Of a stretch of 64,000 nt of DNA, positions 1-10,138 are shown one piece after another. Under the pieces are notes generated by a model. The model worked only from the letters and a program-made list of their open reading frames with translations, ran no database searches and was not told the DNA's origin. Within the stretch, counting starts at the first letter, position 1, and every line of letters begins with the position of its first letter. A program made the translations under genes and the position numbers. The DNA is from Acidisphaera sp. S103 (lineage in GTDB: Bacteria > Pseudomonadota > Alphaproteobacteria > Acetobacterales > Acetobacteraceae), in NCBI RefSeq assembly GCF_009765975.1, contig NZ_LMUJ01000065.1, positions 1 to 64,000 on the forward strand, given 5' to 3'.

Positions 1-35
1 CGTGCCCGGACAGGGTGTCCTGATATGAGACAGTC

Positions 36-48
36 TGATACCGTATCA
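36..48. promoter_or_regulatory. Palindromic operator-like site
   Basis: The sequence TGATAC-C-GTATCA is a perfect 6-bp inverted repeat around one base. It sits inside a wider inverted repeat, TGATATGA at 21-28 and TCATATCA at 46-53. Nested AT-rich palindromes of this kind are typical of regulator binding sites. It lies downstream of the flavoprotein gene, so it may serve a gene outside the window. The regulator is unknown. Confidence 0.3.
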
Positions 49-138
49 TATCAAGAAACGTGCCAGACAACCGTGGGACACGCCCGGCCATGACGGGGAG
101 AGGGCTTGGTCATGACAAATAGGCAGGCCCTGCGGCGT

Positions 139-1752
139 TCACGGCACCCAACCGGTCTCCCCTGCCGTGTTCCCGCCTGACACGGGGACCGCCGGCTGCG
201 TGACTCCGTAGGGCTCAACGGTCCCCAACACCTCATCGGCGTCGAACCCAGCCGCGGAGCGTCCGGCGATGCGGCCGAACGTCGCCCCCGACACCAGTCC
301 GGTACCAGCCGGGTAGTTGTCGTAGAACAGTCCGCCAACCATCTCCCCACAGGCCAGCAGCCCCGGTATTGGCCGCCAATCGGTGCCGATTACGCGGGCA
401 TGCTGGTCGATCTTCAGGCCGCCGAAGGTGAAGGTGATGCCGCCGGTCGCGCTATACGCATAGAACGGCGGCTTCTCCAACTTGATCGCCCAGTTGGTCT
501 TCTCGGGCACCAGACCGCGCGTGCGCAGACCGTCCTTCTGCGCCGGATCGAACCCGTCATGGGCATGATGCGCCACCGCATTGTACTCGTGCATAGTCCG
601 GATCGCCTGATCCTTGTCGTCGATATCAAGCTGCTCGATCAGCGCCTCGATCGTATCGGCAACAATCGGCTGACTGGTGGAATAACGCGGCTCCAACAGA
701 TGCACGACCTGCGCGTCGAACAACTGGTACGCCTTAGCCCCCGGTTCAGCCAGAATGGCGCGGCCGAACTTCGCATAGGTGAACATCGCGCCGTCCTCAC
801 CCTCGTTGACGAAACGGCGCCCATTCCGATTGATCATGACGCCGTACAGATAGCTCAGCCGGTTGCTGCGATCGGTCAGTTCGCGCGGTGCGAAATTGCC
901 CCAGTCGGCCGAGATCGGCGTGGCGTGGCAGCCGCTCCACTGGCCCCAGGGCATCGCGCCGATAGCCAGCGCCATGCGCAGCCCGTCGCCCTGGTTGTGC
1001 GGCGTGCCGCGCACCTTGGCAGCGCCCACCAGTGGGCCGATGTGCTGGGTGCGCATCTGCACATTCGCCTCGAACCCGCCGCAACCGAGGATCACCGTCC
1101 GGCCGGCGATCGCCTGGACGCCGGCGTCATCACGCACACGCACGCCGCAGACGTGGCCACGATCGTTTTGCAGGATGGCCTGGACGCTGGCGCCGTAGCG
1201 GATCTCGACGCCCATGCGTTCGGCGGTGGCGAACCAACTGCGCGACAGGCCGACGCCTTCGTGCTCCGCCCGCACCACCAGGCCGCGCGCCCAAACGATC
1301 TTGTTGCCCTTCCGCACCCCGGTCAGGGTGATCGCGGGCTCCATCGGCACCTGGCCGACCTCATGCATCCAGAACACGGTGTCGCGCGAATTGTCCACCA
1401 GCACGCGAGACAGCACCGGATCGGTCTGCCCCGAGGTGACGCGCATCAAATCGCCATGGAAATCGTCGCGCGTATAAGGCTGGATGCCGTCGTAGAAATC
1501 CTCGTAACTGTCGTCGACGCCGGGCAGCAACGGCCCGATCTCGTGCGGGTCGTCGAAGGCGAAGCGCAGCACACCGCCGCTCCAATGCGTGTTGCCGCCG
1601 CGCATCTCCCGCGGGGCCTTTTCCAGCACCAGCACGCGCGCCGCCCCGTTCTCCCTGGCCGAGACGGCGGCGGCGAGGGCGGCATTGCCGGCACCGACGA
1701 CGATGACGTCATAGGGGGACACTTCAGAATCGGGCACGGCTGAGTTCTCCAT
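139..1752 (-). CDS. tcuA: FAD-dependent tricarballylate dehydrogenase-like flavoprotein (TcuA family)
   Basis: This is a flavoprotein of the fumarate reductase/succinate dehydrogenase family, about 537 residues. The N-terminus has the FAD-binding Rossmann signature VIVVGAGNAALAAA followed by an acidic LEKAP strand end. A GGNTHWSGG segment and a C-terminal YPAGTGLVSGATFGR segment are typical of TcuA-like enzymes, which oxidise tricarballylate to cis-aconitate. An upstream in-frame TTG at 1773 is possible, but ATG at 1752 is the more normal start. It follows the GntR gene by a few bases on the same strand, suggesting a regulated catabolic operon. The usual TcuB electron-transfer partner and TcuC transporter are not in the window. 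The true substrate could be another dicarboxylate or tricarboxylate. Confidence 0.8.
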   Translation of the reverse strand: MENSAVPDSEVSPYDVIVVGAGNAALAAAVSARENGAARVLVLEKAPREMRGGNTHWSGGVLRFAFDDPHEIGPLLPGVDDSYEDFYDGIQPYTRDDFHGDLMRVTSGQTDPVLSRVLVDNSRDTVFWMHEVGQVPMEPAITLTGVRKGNKIVWARGLVVRAEHEGVGLSRSWFATAERMGVEIRYGASVQAILQNDRGHVCGVRVRDDAGVQAIAGRTVILGCGGFEANVQMRTQHIGPLVGAAKVRGTPHNQGDGLRMALAIGAMPWGQWSGCHATPISADWGNFAPRELTDRSNRLSYLYGVMINRNGRRFVNEGEDGAMFTYAKFGRAILAEPGAKAYQLFDAQVVHLLEPRYSTSQPIVADTIEALIEQLDIDDKDQAIRTMHEYNAVAHHAHDGFDPAQKDGLRTRGLVPEKTNWAIKLEKPPFYAYSATGGITFTFGGLKIDQHARVIGTDWRPIPGLLACGEMVGGLFYDNYPAGTGLVSGATFGRIAGRSAAGFDADEVLGTVEPYGVTQPAVPVSGGNTAGETGWVP

Positions 1753-1775
1753 TTCGTCGTATTTCAAGTGCAATA

Positions 1776-2465
1776 TCAGGATGGATACGGACGCTGCTCC
1801 ATCCGTCCCCGATTGTCGGCCTGGGCCGCGGCGAGGATACCGATGCGAAGCTCATACCCTCGGCGGACGTGACGCCGGGCGTGGGCCTCGGCCTGGGCCT
1901 CATCGTGCTGGGCGATGGCATCGACAATCGCCTGATGCTCATCCGTCGCCGCTTGGATGCGTCCGGGTGCGGCGAATGTCGTGCGACCCAGAAGCGCGAC
2001 CGAATCGTGCAGGCTTTGGAGGCTTTTCAACAGGAAGCGGTTATGCGCCGCTCGGTAGATCTGCTGATGGAACAGGGTGTTTTCGCGGGCGTGGACCTTC
2101 GGATCGTCCGGCAGTTTGCGATGCGCGTCGAGCGTGGCCTGAAGGATGCGAATCTCGGTCGCGTCCGCGCCGCGGGCAGCCAGGGAAGCAGCGGTGCCCT
2201 CCAGCGATTCGCGCAGATCGTACAATTCGGTGACCGCACGAAGATCGAGCCGAACGACAGACAGCCCGCCCTGCCCGTGCTCCAGCATCCCCTCCGATTG
2301 CAAGCGGCGGAGTGCCTCGCGCACCGGCGTGCGGCTCATTTTCAGCCAACCGCACAGTTCGAGTTCAGGAATCCGCTGACCGCTGCCGAGGGTATTGTCC
2401 TGGATGGCGTCGCGGATCGCCGCATAGGCGCGTTCCGCCAGTGCGCCGGTACGCGGTGGTGGCAC
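1776..2465 (-). CDS. GntR family transcriptional regulator, FCD subfamily
   Basis: This 229-residue protein starts at GTG 2465. Residues 8-75 form the GntR winged helix, with the recognition-helix signature MSRTPVREALRRLQSEGML. Residues about 85-215 form the helical FCD effector domain, including the metal-ligand-like segments ENTLFHQQIYRAAHN and ATDEHQAIVDAI. FCD regulators usually sense small carboxylates and repress a neighbouring catabolic operon. It lies directly upstream of the tricarballylate dehydrogenase-like gene on the same strand, so it probably controls that gene and itself. A matching operator-like palindrome lies at 2548-2555. Confidence 0.88.
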   Translation of the reverse strand: MPPPRTGALAERAYAAIRDAIQDNTLGSGQRIPELELCGWLKMSRTPVREALRRLQSEGMLEHGQGGLSVVRLDLRAVTELYDLRESLEGTAASLAARGADATEIRILQATLDAHRKLPDDPKVHARENTLFHQQIYRAAHNRFLLKSLQSLHDSVALLGRTTFAAPGRIQAATDEHQAIVDAIAQHDEAQAEAHARRHVRRGYELRIGILAAAQADNRGRMEQRPYPS

Positions 2466-2547
2466 GCCCTGCTCTCCTCCGTCCCACGCGGTACTGTTCG
2501 GTGTGATGGGCGTTCTCCCAACCCGTGTTCATGCACTCGTATATCTA

Positions 2548-2555
2548 TGTATACA
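2548..2555. promoter_or_regulatory. Possible GntR/FCD operator (TGTATACA)
   Basis: A perfect TGTATACA palindrome lies about 83 bases upstream of the GntR start, in an AT-rich stretch of otherwise GC-rich sequence. FCD-type GntR proteins are known to bind T(N)GTATAC(N)A-like palindromes. Autoregulation of the downstream regulator-dehydrogenase operon is inferred from position. Confidence 0.45.
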
Positions 2556-2686
2556 AGAGAATGCAATTAGGCGACGTGCAAAACCACGGTCATCGTCTCC
2601 CGGCACGCCCGAATCGTCCGGACGCAGGACTCGCCGCCCGCCCGCCGAAGCGATAGACGATCCGGCCTTCACCCTCGGATGACCGC

Positions 2687-3742
2687 ATGACCCTTGCCGC
2701 CTTTCTCCGCCACCTCGGCTTCGCCGCGCTGCTGATGCTGCTGTCCGCCGCGACCGTGCGCGGGATGATCGCCGCCCGGGTCATGGACACGCCGGCGGCG
2801 CGCAAGGCGCATGACCGGCCCACCCCCAAGGGCGGCGGCGTCGGGATCGTGGTCACCTTCCTGGTCGGCATCGCCGTGCTATACCGTTTCGCCGCGTTCG
2901 CCCGCCTCGCCGATCCCTATTTCCTGGGCGTGATCGAGGCATCCGTGGCCATCGCCGTGGTCGCCTTCCTCGACGACCTGTTCGACTGGCCGTTCGTCGT
3001 CAAGCTGGGCACGCAGGTGCTGGCGGCGCTGGTCGCGGTGTCGAGCGGCCTGTATGTGACGGCGTTTCACATCCCCTATGTCGGGCCGCTGCCACTGGCC
3101 TGGGCCGGGATCGCGGCGACACTGTTCTGGCTGCTGTTCACCACCAATGCGATGAACTTCATCGACGGGCTGAACGGCCTGGCCAGCGGCGTCGCCCTGA
3201 TCGCCAGCCTGTTCATCGTGTTCATCGCCGAACGGCATGGCGGCTGGTTCGGCTATGCCGCCGCCGGGCTGCTGGCGTGCGGGCTGGCCGGGTTCCTGCC
3301 ATTCAATTTCCCCAAGGCCCGCATCTTCATGGGCGACGTGGGAAGCCAGTTCGTCGGCTTCATGCTGGCAGTGCTGGCGGTCGTCGCCAGCCGGTTCGAC
3401 GGCGTGACGCTGTCGTTCCTGCTGATGCCGATGCTGCTGTCCGGCGTCCTGTTCGACGTTGCGTTCACCCTGGTTCGGCGAGCCCTGCAAGGGCAGGCCG
3501 TGACCCGGCCGCATCGCGGACATTTATACCAGGTCGCACAGCGATCCGGCCTGTCCGCCGTCACTGTCACTCTGGTGCATTGGGGTTTCGCACTGTTCGG
3601 CGGGGCTTGCTGTCTGCTGTTCATCGCCGTGCCGTCGTCATGCAAGCCGCTGGTGCCGTTCATCACCGCGCTGCCGCAATTGGCGTGGGTCTGGTTCGTG
3701 GTCCATCGTGCGCGCGTTGCCGGTCTGCGGCAGTGGGGCTGA
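2687..3742 (+). CDS. MraY/WecA-family polyprenyl-phosphate glycosyl-1-phosphate transferase
   Basis: This 351-residue polytopic membrane protein belongs to the family that transfers a sugar-1-phosphate from a UDP-sugar to undecaprenyl phosphate. Visible family landmarks are ARKAHDRPTPKGGGVGI near residue 38 (UDP-sugar/lipid site), AFLDDLFDWP near 85 (the DD motif), and NAMNFIDGLNGLASG near 153 (the catalytic NxxNxxDGxxGL motif). A late PHRGHLYQ segment carries the HxGH-like histidines. It probably initiates O-antigen or exopolysaccharide repeat synthesis. It converges on the rod-shape operon to its right and has no glycan gene neighbours in view, so the precise sugar is unknown. Confidence 0.88.
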   Translation: MTLAAFLRHLGFAALLMLLSAATVRGMIAARVMDTPAARKAHDRPTPKGGGVGIVVTFLVGIAVLYRFAAFARLADPYFLGVIEASVAIAVVAFLDDLFDWPFVVKLGTQVLAALVAVSSGLYVTAFHIPYVGPLPLAWAGIAATLFWLLFTTNAMNFIDGLNGLASGVALIASLFIVFIAERHGGWFGYAAAGLLACGLAGFLPFNFPKARIFMGDVGSQFVGFMLAVLAVVASRFDGVTLSFLLMPMLLSGVLFDVAFTLVRRALQGQAVTRPHRGHLYQVAQRSGLSAVTVTLVHWGFALFGGACCLLFIAVPSSCKPLVPFITALPQLAWVWFVVHRARVAGLRQWG

Positions 3743-3748
3743 CCCGGT

Positions 3749-4144
3749 TCAGGTGACGAGAAAATGCAGCCGCGCGGGCTGCCTCGGTCGAAGGACAACG
3801 ATGCAGTTCTGGCGGAAACGACGGGCCAGCTTACGGATCGGCCGAACGTCGTGGAGCACCAGAAGGTGCGCCTCGGACCAGCGTCGCAAGGTTCCCATGG
3901 CTGGCAAGGTCGCATAGCGCTTCAGTGCCTGGACGAGGCGGGCTTGCATCCGTTGGTTCCAGCGAAGCGGCATGCGGCGAGACATCGGATTATTGGCAGT
4001 GATCATGACAGCCTCCCGCGCTCGGTACGTCGTCAGCATGACATCCATGGCGAGCGATCGGCGGCCTATGCGGATATCGATGTTACCGGCCTGATAGCGG
4101 GTGCGGCGATAGGCGATCAGGGTCCGTGGCGGGATCATCCGCAT
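3749..4144 (-). CDS. DUF3293-like small protein at the end of the rod-shape operon
   Basis: This 131-residue basic protein starts at ATG 4144, 17 bases after the rodA stop. The segment ITANNPMSRRMPLRWNQR resembles the DUF3293 signature (iTAwNPxSr...N). It ends in an arginine-rich tail. A longer reading frame through rodA exists in the same register, but it is only the antisense/alternate frame of rodA. Placement as the last gene of the mre operon suggests co-transcription. No function is known. The start is chosen because the homologous region begins near LIAYRRTRY. Confidence 0.55.
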   Translation of the reverse strand: MRMIPPRTLIAYRRTRYQAGNIDIRIGRRSLAMDVMLTTYRAREAVMITANNPMSRRMPLRWNQRMQARLVQALKRYATLPAMGTLRRWSEAHLLVLHDVRPIRKLARRFRQNCIVVLRPRQPARLHFLVT

Positions 4145-4161
4145 AAGGTGGGCCGGCCGGC

Positions 4162-5307
4162 CTACCCGTCCTCCCGCTTCGTCGGGAACTCCACGTCGCG
4201 GTGCACATGCACCGACATCAGCACCCCGAAGCCCACCATCACCGTCAGCATCGCCGACCCGCCATGCGACACCAGCGGCAGCGGCACGCCGCCCACCGGG
4301 ATGACGCCCATCACCATGGCGATATTGACGAACACATACAGGAAGAAATTGCAGGAGATCCCAAGCGCCACCAGCCGGCCGAACTGGTGCCGGCAGCGCA
4401 GCGCGATCAGCATTCCGCCGACGATGATCAGGCCCAGCAGCGCCATCACCGCGACGCCGCCGACGAAGCCCCATTCCTCGCCGATGATGGTGAAGATGAA
4501 GTCCGTCTGCTTCTCCGGCAGGAAGTCCAGATGCGCCTGTGTGCCCTGCAGGAAGCCCTGCCCCCACATCCCGCCCGACCCCAGGGCGATCTTCGACTGG
4601 ATGATGTTGTAGCCGGCCCCCAGCGGATCGCTCTCGGGGTGCAGGAACGTGTCGATGCGCGCCCGCTGGTAGTCGTGCAGATGCCCGTAGACGAATTGCG
4701 CCAGCAGTGGAATCGGCAGCGTCACCAGCAGGAATTTCCACCAGCGCACGCCGGCGGCGAAGAACATGCAGGCACCCAGCATCGCCGTGATCGCCGCGGT
4801 CCCCAGGTTCGGCTCCTTCAGGATCAGCCCAACCGGGATCAGCACCGCGATCAGCGGCGGGATCAGGAACAGCGGATTGCCCATCCGCTGCCACGACGCC
4901 TTGTGGAACCAAGCCGCCAGCGCCAGCACCAGCGCCAGTTTCATCAACTCCGACGGCTGCATCTGCAAGGGCCCGAGTTCCAGCCAGCGCTGCGCCCCCT
5001 TGCCGACATGCCCCATCCGCAGCACCAGGACCAGCAGGACCACGCCGCCCAACCAGGCCGGCCAGGCGAGCTTTGCGATCACCCTGATATCAACCAGCCC
5101 GATCGCCAGCATCACCAGCAGGCCGAACGCAAACCGCATGGCATGGCGTGTCGCATAGGGTTCGGGGGACCCGCCGCCGGCGCTGTACAGCGCGACGTAG
5201 CCGACGCCCGCCAGACAGCACAGCAGCAGCACGTACAGCCAGTTGATCTGGAGCACCTTGCCCATCAGGTCGAACGACGGCTCGCGCCACAGACGGCGGT
5301 CCATCAT
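4162..5307 (-). CDS. rodA: RodA, SEDS-family peptidoglycan glycosyltransferase
   Basis: RodA (MrdB) polymerises lipid II strands within the elongasome at the inner membrane, working with PBP2. The 381-residue protein has about ten hydrophobic segments. SEDS landmarks are KEPNLGTA near residue 165 and the conserved EKQTDFIF loop near residue 242, containing the essential aspartate. PLVSHGGSA near 345 is the C-terminal SEDS signature. The start at 5307 lies 22 bases after the mrdA stop, the standard mrdA-mrdB arrangement. The second position of the usual EPDLGT motif is Asn instead of Asp. Confidence 0.95.
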   Translation of the reverse strand: MMDRRLWREPSFDLMGKVLQINWLYVLLLCCLAGVGYVALYSAGGGSPEPYATRHAMRFAFGLLVMLAIGLVDIRVIAKLAWPAWLGGVVLLVLVLRMGHVGKGAQRWLELGPLQMQPSELMKLALVLALAAWFHKASWQRMGNPLFLIPPLIAVLIPVGLILKEPNLGTAAITAMLGACMFFAAGVRWWKFLLVTLPIPLLAQFVYGHLHDYQRARIDTFLHPESDPLGAGYNIIQSKIALGSGGMWGQGFLQGTQAHLDFLPEKQTDFIFTIIGEEWGFVGGVAVMALLGLIIVGGMLIALRCRHQFGRLVALGISCNFFLYVFVNIAMVMGVIPVGGVPLPLVSHGGSAMLTVMVGFGVLMSVHVHRDVEFPTKREDG

Positions 5308-5329
5308 GTCCGATCTCCCCTACGCGCCG

Positions 5330-7195
5330 TCATGGCCGAGCGTCCGCCACCTGGGCTGATGGCGACACCGAACGGTTGGCCGGATCGCGCCGCAGGGTCG
5401 CCGCCATGATATCGCGCGCCACCGGTCCCGCCGCGGTGGCGCCGGCGTTGCCGTGCTCTATCACCACCGACACGGCATAGCGCGGCGCGTCGTACGGCGC
5501 ATAGGCGACGAACAGCGCATGCGGACGATACTCCCAGGGCAGCTTGTCGCTGTCGAAATGCCCGCTCTCGCGCAGTTCCCGCGACACCCGCCGCACCTGC
5601 GCCGACCCGGTCTTTCCCGCCAACTGCACCGATGGATCGGCCAGACGTGCCTGCGGGGCCGTGCCACCCGCCTCATTGACCACCGCCCACATGCCTTCGC
5701 GGACATTGTTCAGCATCTTGTCGGTCATGCCCAGCATCGGCCAGTCGTCGGGCTCGACACCGGGCTGCAGCACGCCGGCCAGCTTGCGCGTCAGATGCGG
5801 CTGCACGACGCGCCCGGTGGCGACACGCGAGACATAGGTGCAAAGCTGCAACGGCGTGACCTGCACATAGCCCTGGCCGATGCCGCTGACGATGGTGTCG
5901 CCGATGTTCCAGGCATGGCCCTGGCCGATGCGCCATTCCCGCGTCGGAATCAGGCCCGTGCGCTGGCCCGGCAGGTCCAGGTCGAGCTCGACTCCCAGGC
6001 CCAGCCGATTGGCCATGGTCGCGATATGGTCGATCCCGGTACGCCGTGCCACTTCGTAGAAAAACACGTCGCAACTGTTCTTCAGGCCGCCGCGCAGGTT
6101 CAGCATGCCGTGCCCGCCCTTGCGCCAGCAGTGGAACCGCGTGCCGCCCAGGTCGAGGTAGCCGGGACAATTGATCCGGTCCGCCGGGGTGATCGCCTTG
6201 GACTCCAGCCCCGCCAACGCGACCGCCATCTTGAAGGTGGACCCCGGCGCATACAGCCCCGAGGTTGCCTTGTTGATCAGCGGCGTCCGCCGGTCGTTGG
6301 TCCATTGCAGCCATTGCGCCTGCGACACACCGGAATTGAACACCGACGGATCGAACGACGGATTGGTCGCCATCGCCAGCACCTCGCCGTTGCGGCAGTC
6401 CATGACCACCGCGCTGGCACTTTCGTCACCCAGGGAATTCAGCACCGATAGCTGCAATCCGGAGTCGATCGTCAGCCCGACATCCTCGCCCTGTATGCCT
6501 TCCTGACGGTCCAACTCCCGGATGATCCGCCCGACGGCGTTAACCTCGAACTGCACCGCGCCGGCGCGTCCGCGCAGCCCCAGATCATGGTATTTCTCCA
6601 TGCCCGCGCGCCCGATCCGTATCCCGGGCAGCGCCAGCAGCGGGTCGTCGGCGACATCCGCCTCGTTCGGCGGCGCGACGTAGCCGACGACATGGGCCAG
6701 TTGGGAGCCGAACGGATAGCTCCGGCTGGTGCCGGCATCGACCGCGATGCCCGGCAGATCGGGCGCATTGACCTCGATCGCCGCCATTTCATCCCATGTC
6801 AGGAATTCCTTGACCAGCACGGGAATGAATTTCCGCCGGCGATGCAGTTCGCGGTCGATCCGCACCCGCTCGTATTCGCTGAGCGGCAGCAGTGCCGAGA
6901 ACGCATCCAGCGTCGCCTTCACATTGTCGGCCTGTTCGGCGACCAGCACGGCGCGCCAGTTGGTGATGTTGCCCGCCACCGGCGTGCCGAACCGATCCAG
7001 GATCCGCCCGCGCGGCGGCGCGATCATCCGCGCACTGATGCGATTCTCGTCGGCCAGCGTGTTGTAGCGCGCACCCTCCCGCACCTGCACCTGGTAGAGC
7101 CGGCTTCCCAGGGTCCCAAGCACGGCAAGCTGGCCACCCAACAGCAGCAACGCCCGCCGGGTGAAGACGCCGGTACGCTCGACATCCCGCTTCAT
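5330..7195 (-). CDS. mrdA: Penicillin-binding protein 2 (transpeptidase of the elongasome)
   Basis: PBP2 cross-links peptidoglycan made by RodA during side-wall elongation. The 621-residue protein has an N-terminal membrane anchor (residues about 14-32) and a dimerisation/pedestal region. The transpeptidase domain shows all three active-site motifs: SxxK in GSTFKMAV near residue 322, SxN-equivalent SCD in KNSCDVFF near 376, and KTG in LAGKTGSAQV near 532. It lies 2 bases after mreD. A C-terminal tail after residue 600 is short and polar. The order mreBCD-mrdA-rodA is the common alphaproteobacterial elongasome cluster. Confidence 0.96.
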   Translation of the reverse strand: MKRDVERTGVFTRRALLLLGGQLAVLGTLGSRLYQVQVREGARYNTLADENRISARMIAPPRGRILDRFGTPVAGNITNWRAVLVAEQADNVKATLDAFSALLPLSEYERVRIDRELHRRRKFIPVLVKEFLTWDEMAAIEVNAPDLPGIAVDAGTSRSYPFGSQLAHVVGYVAPPNEADVADDPLLALPGIRIGRAGMEKYHDLGLRGRAGAVQFEVNAVGRIIRELDRQEGIQGEDVGLTIDSGLQLSVLNSLGDESASAVVMDCRNGEVLAMATNPSFDPSVFNSGVSQAQWLQWTNDRRTPLINKATSGLYAPGSTFKMAVALAGLESKAITPADRINCPGYLDLGGTRFHCWRKGGHGMLNLRGGLKNSCDVFFYEVARRTGIDHIATMANRLGLGVELDLDLPGQRTGLIPTREWRIGQGHAWNIGDTIVSGIGQGYVQVTPLQLCTYVSRVATGRVVQPHLTRKLAGVLQPGVEPDDWPMLGMTDKMLNNVREGMWAVVNEAGGTAPQARLADPSVQLAGKTGSAQVRRVSRELRESGHFDSDKLPWEYRPHALFVAYAPYDAPRYAVSVVIEHGNAGATAAGPVARDIMAATLRRDPANRSVSPSAQVADARP

Positions 7196-7197
7196 GA

Positions 7198-7752
7198 TCA
7201 GGCTCGCTCCGGGTTGGCGATCGATCTATGCGCGCTGGCGAACGGCACCGCCAGCAGCGGAAATATCGCCGCGGCCAGCACCGCGATGAAGATCGCCGGA
7301 TAGGGCGACAGCAGCCGGAACGTCAGCAGCATGACCATAAGCCAGATCGACAGCGACGCCGCCGCCGCGACACCGGCGAAAACGATCCATATCCAGCCCC
7401 CCCCTCGGCGGGACAGCGACCGGCGCATCGCCAGTGCCACCCCATGAACGGCGAGCAGTGTGAACGCACCCACACCCAGTGGCAGATAACCCAGCAGGTC
7501 CATCAGCAGGCCGATCAGGAAAACGATGGGCGGCGGCAAGGCGGCGGGCCGGAACAACGACCAGAACCAGACGCAGCCCAGTGCCACCGCCGGCAAAGAC
7601 GCCGCCTGTCCGGGCAAACCCAGCGGCGCCTGCGTTAGCAGCATCAGCAGGATGGTGATGCACCCTGGAAAGCAGGCCCTTGCGGCGATATCGAGGCGTC
7701 TGCCGAAACTGGGCCGCGGGCGGATACCGGGACGCCGATCGATATGCGCCAT
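7198..7752 (-). CDS. mreD: Rod shape-determining protein MreD
   Basis: This 184-residue inner-membrane protein has about five to six hydrophobic segments and a LMDLLGYLPLGVGAFTLL region typical of MreD. It bridges MreC to the RodA/PBP2 synthase. Its ATG overlaps the mreC stop by one base (TGATG), indicating translational coupling, and it ends 2 bases before mrdA. MreD proteins diverge strongly, so the call relies on topology plus its position between mreC and mrdA. Confidence 0.88.
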   Translation of the reverse strand: MAHIDRRPGIRPRPSFGRRLDIAARACFPGCITILLMLLTQAPLGLPGQAASLPAVALGCVWFWSLFRPAALPPPIVFLIGLLMDLLGYLPLGVGAFTLLAVHGVALAMRRSLSRRGGGWIWIVFAGVAAAASLSIWLMVMLLTFRLLSPYPAIFIAVLAAAIFPLLAVPFASAHRSIANPERA

Positions 7753-8633
7753 CAGTGCCGCCCCTGCATCGGCGGTTCGGCCACCGGCGGTTCGGTCACC
7801 GGCGGTTCCGGCGCGACCACGCCATTCAGGCCGTAGTCGAAAATCCGCACGACCTCCAGCTTTTGCAGCATCGCGGCCGGCTCGACCTCCGCCGTGCCAC
7901 TGCTGGTGTAATGCACCGTCCCGATCGGCAGGTTGGCCGGGAAGGCGTTCGCCTCGGCACTGGTGACGACCCGTTCGCCCTCCTGCGGCGTGACCCCCTC
8001 CGGCCAGTATTGCAGCCGTGGACGGTTGCCGTTGGTCCCCACCAGGATCGCATGCGCGCGCGATGTCTCCAGCGTCACCGGAATACGGCTGTTGAGGTCG
8101 GTGATCAGCAGTACCCTGGCGGTGCGGGCGCCCACCTCGGTGATGCGGCCGACCAGCCCGCGCTCATCCACCGCGATCTCACCTTTGTGGATGCCGCTGT
8201 TCGGACCGGTGGACAGCAGCACCGCCTTGGCATACACGCCACCCGCATCCGCAACGACCCGCGCGGTGACGAATGAGGCCTGCGGATCCGGAATCCAGCG
8301 CAGGCTGGCCTTCAGGCGCTGATTTTCCGCATCCAGCGCCAGCGCGACCGATTGCCAGCGCCGCAGCGTGTCGTTCTCGGCGCGCAGACGGTCGTTTTCC
8401 GCGCGCATGTCCCACAGCGTGGCGGTTTCGGTGATCGCCGCGTGGATCCGGCCAAGCGGCGCGGCGAGCGCCGTGTAGATCGGCACCAGCCCATCGGCGA
8501 GTGCGGTGCGCGCCCGATCCGCCAGCAAGGTATCCGCCTTGCCCAACAACATGACGCCGAACGAGACGACGATCAGGACCGGCAGAGTCAGCCGCGCCAA
8601 CGCCTGTCGTGCCTGGATCGAAAGGCGGATCAT
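7752..8633 (-). CDS. mreC: Rod shape-determining protein MreC
   Basis: This 293-residue bitopic protein has a membrane anchor at residues about 15-33, then a coiled-coil (about 65-110, the ENDRLRAEN heptads). A periplasmic beta-domain follows, with GLVGRITEVGARTARVLLITD, the typical MreC core. MreC activates PBP2/RodA. The C-terminus ends in an unusual proline-glutamate tail built from three EPPV-type repeats, encoded by near-identical 15-base repeats around 7780-7815. It is coupled to mreD by a one-base overlap. Confidence 0.93.
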   Translation of the reverse strand: MIRLSIQARQALARLTLPVLIVVSFGVMLLGKADTLLADRARTALADGLVPIYTALAAPLGRIHAAITETATLWDMRAENDRLRAENDTLRRWQSVALALDAENQRLKASLRWIPDPQASFVTARVVADAGGVYAKAVLLSTGPNSGIHKGEIAVDERGLVGRITEVGARTARVLLITDLNSRIPVTLETSRAHAILVGTNGNRPRLQYWPEGVTPQEGERVVTSAEANAFPANLPIGTVHYTSSGTAEVEPAAMLQKLEVVRIFDYGLNGVVAPEPPVTEPPVAEPPMQGRH

Positions 8634-8729
8634 GCGGACCTTCAGCCAGAGTTCGCTACAGACGGGCCGGTTAGCGGCCCCACACCGGCAACAGGCCGGC
8701 GGTCCACGCTTGCCGCGACATTAGCAGGA

Positions 8730-10138
<1,409 letters not shown>

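Noticed and set aside
400-1743. Long plus-strand open frame of 447 codons
   Set aside because: Antisense to the tcuA-like flavoprotein; His/Arg/Gln-rich translation without motifs, as expected from GC-rich third positions.
4145-4912. Upstream extension of the DUF3293-like frame through rodA
   Set aside because: It overlaps rodA in an alternate frame on the same strand and has low-complexity Gly/Arg composition; only the part after 4144 looks like protein.
4201-5409. Long plus-strand open frame of 402 codons
   Set aside because: Antisense to rodA; extremely Gln/His/Arg-rich composition and no homologous motifs.
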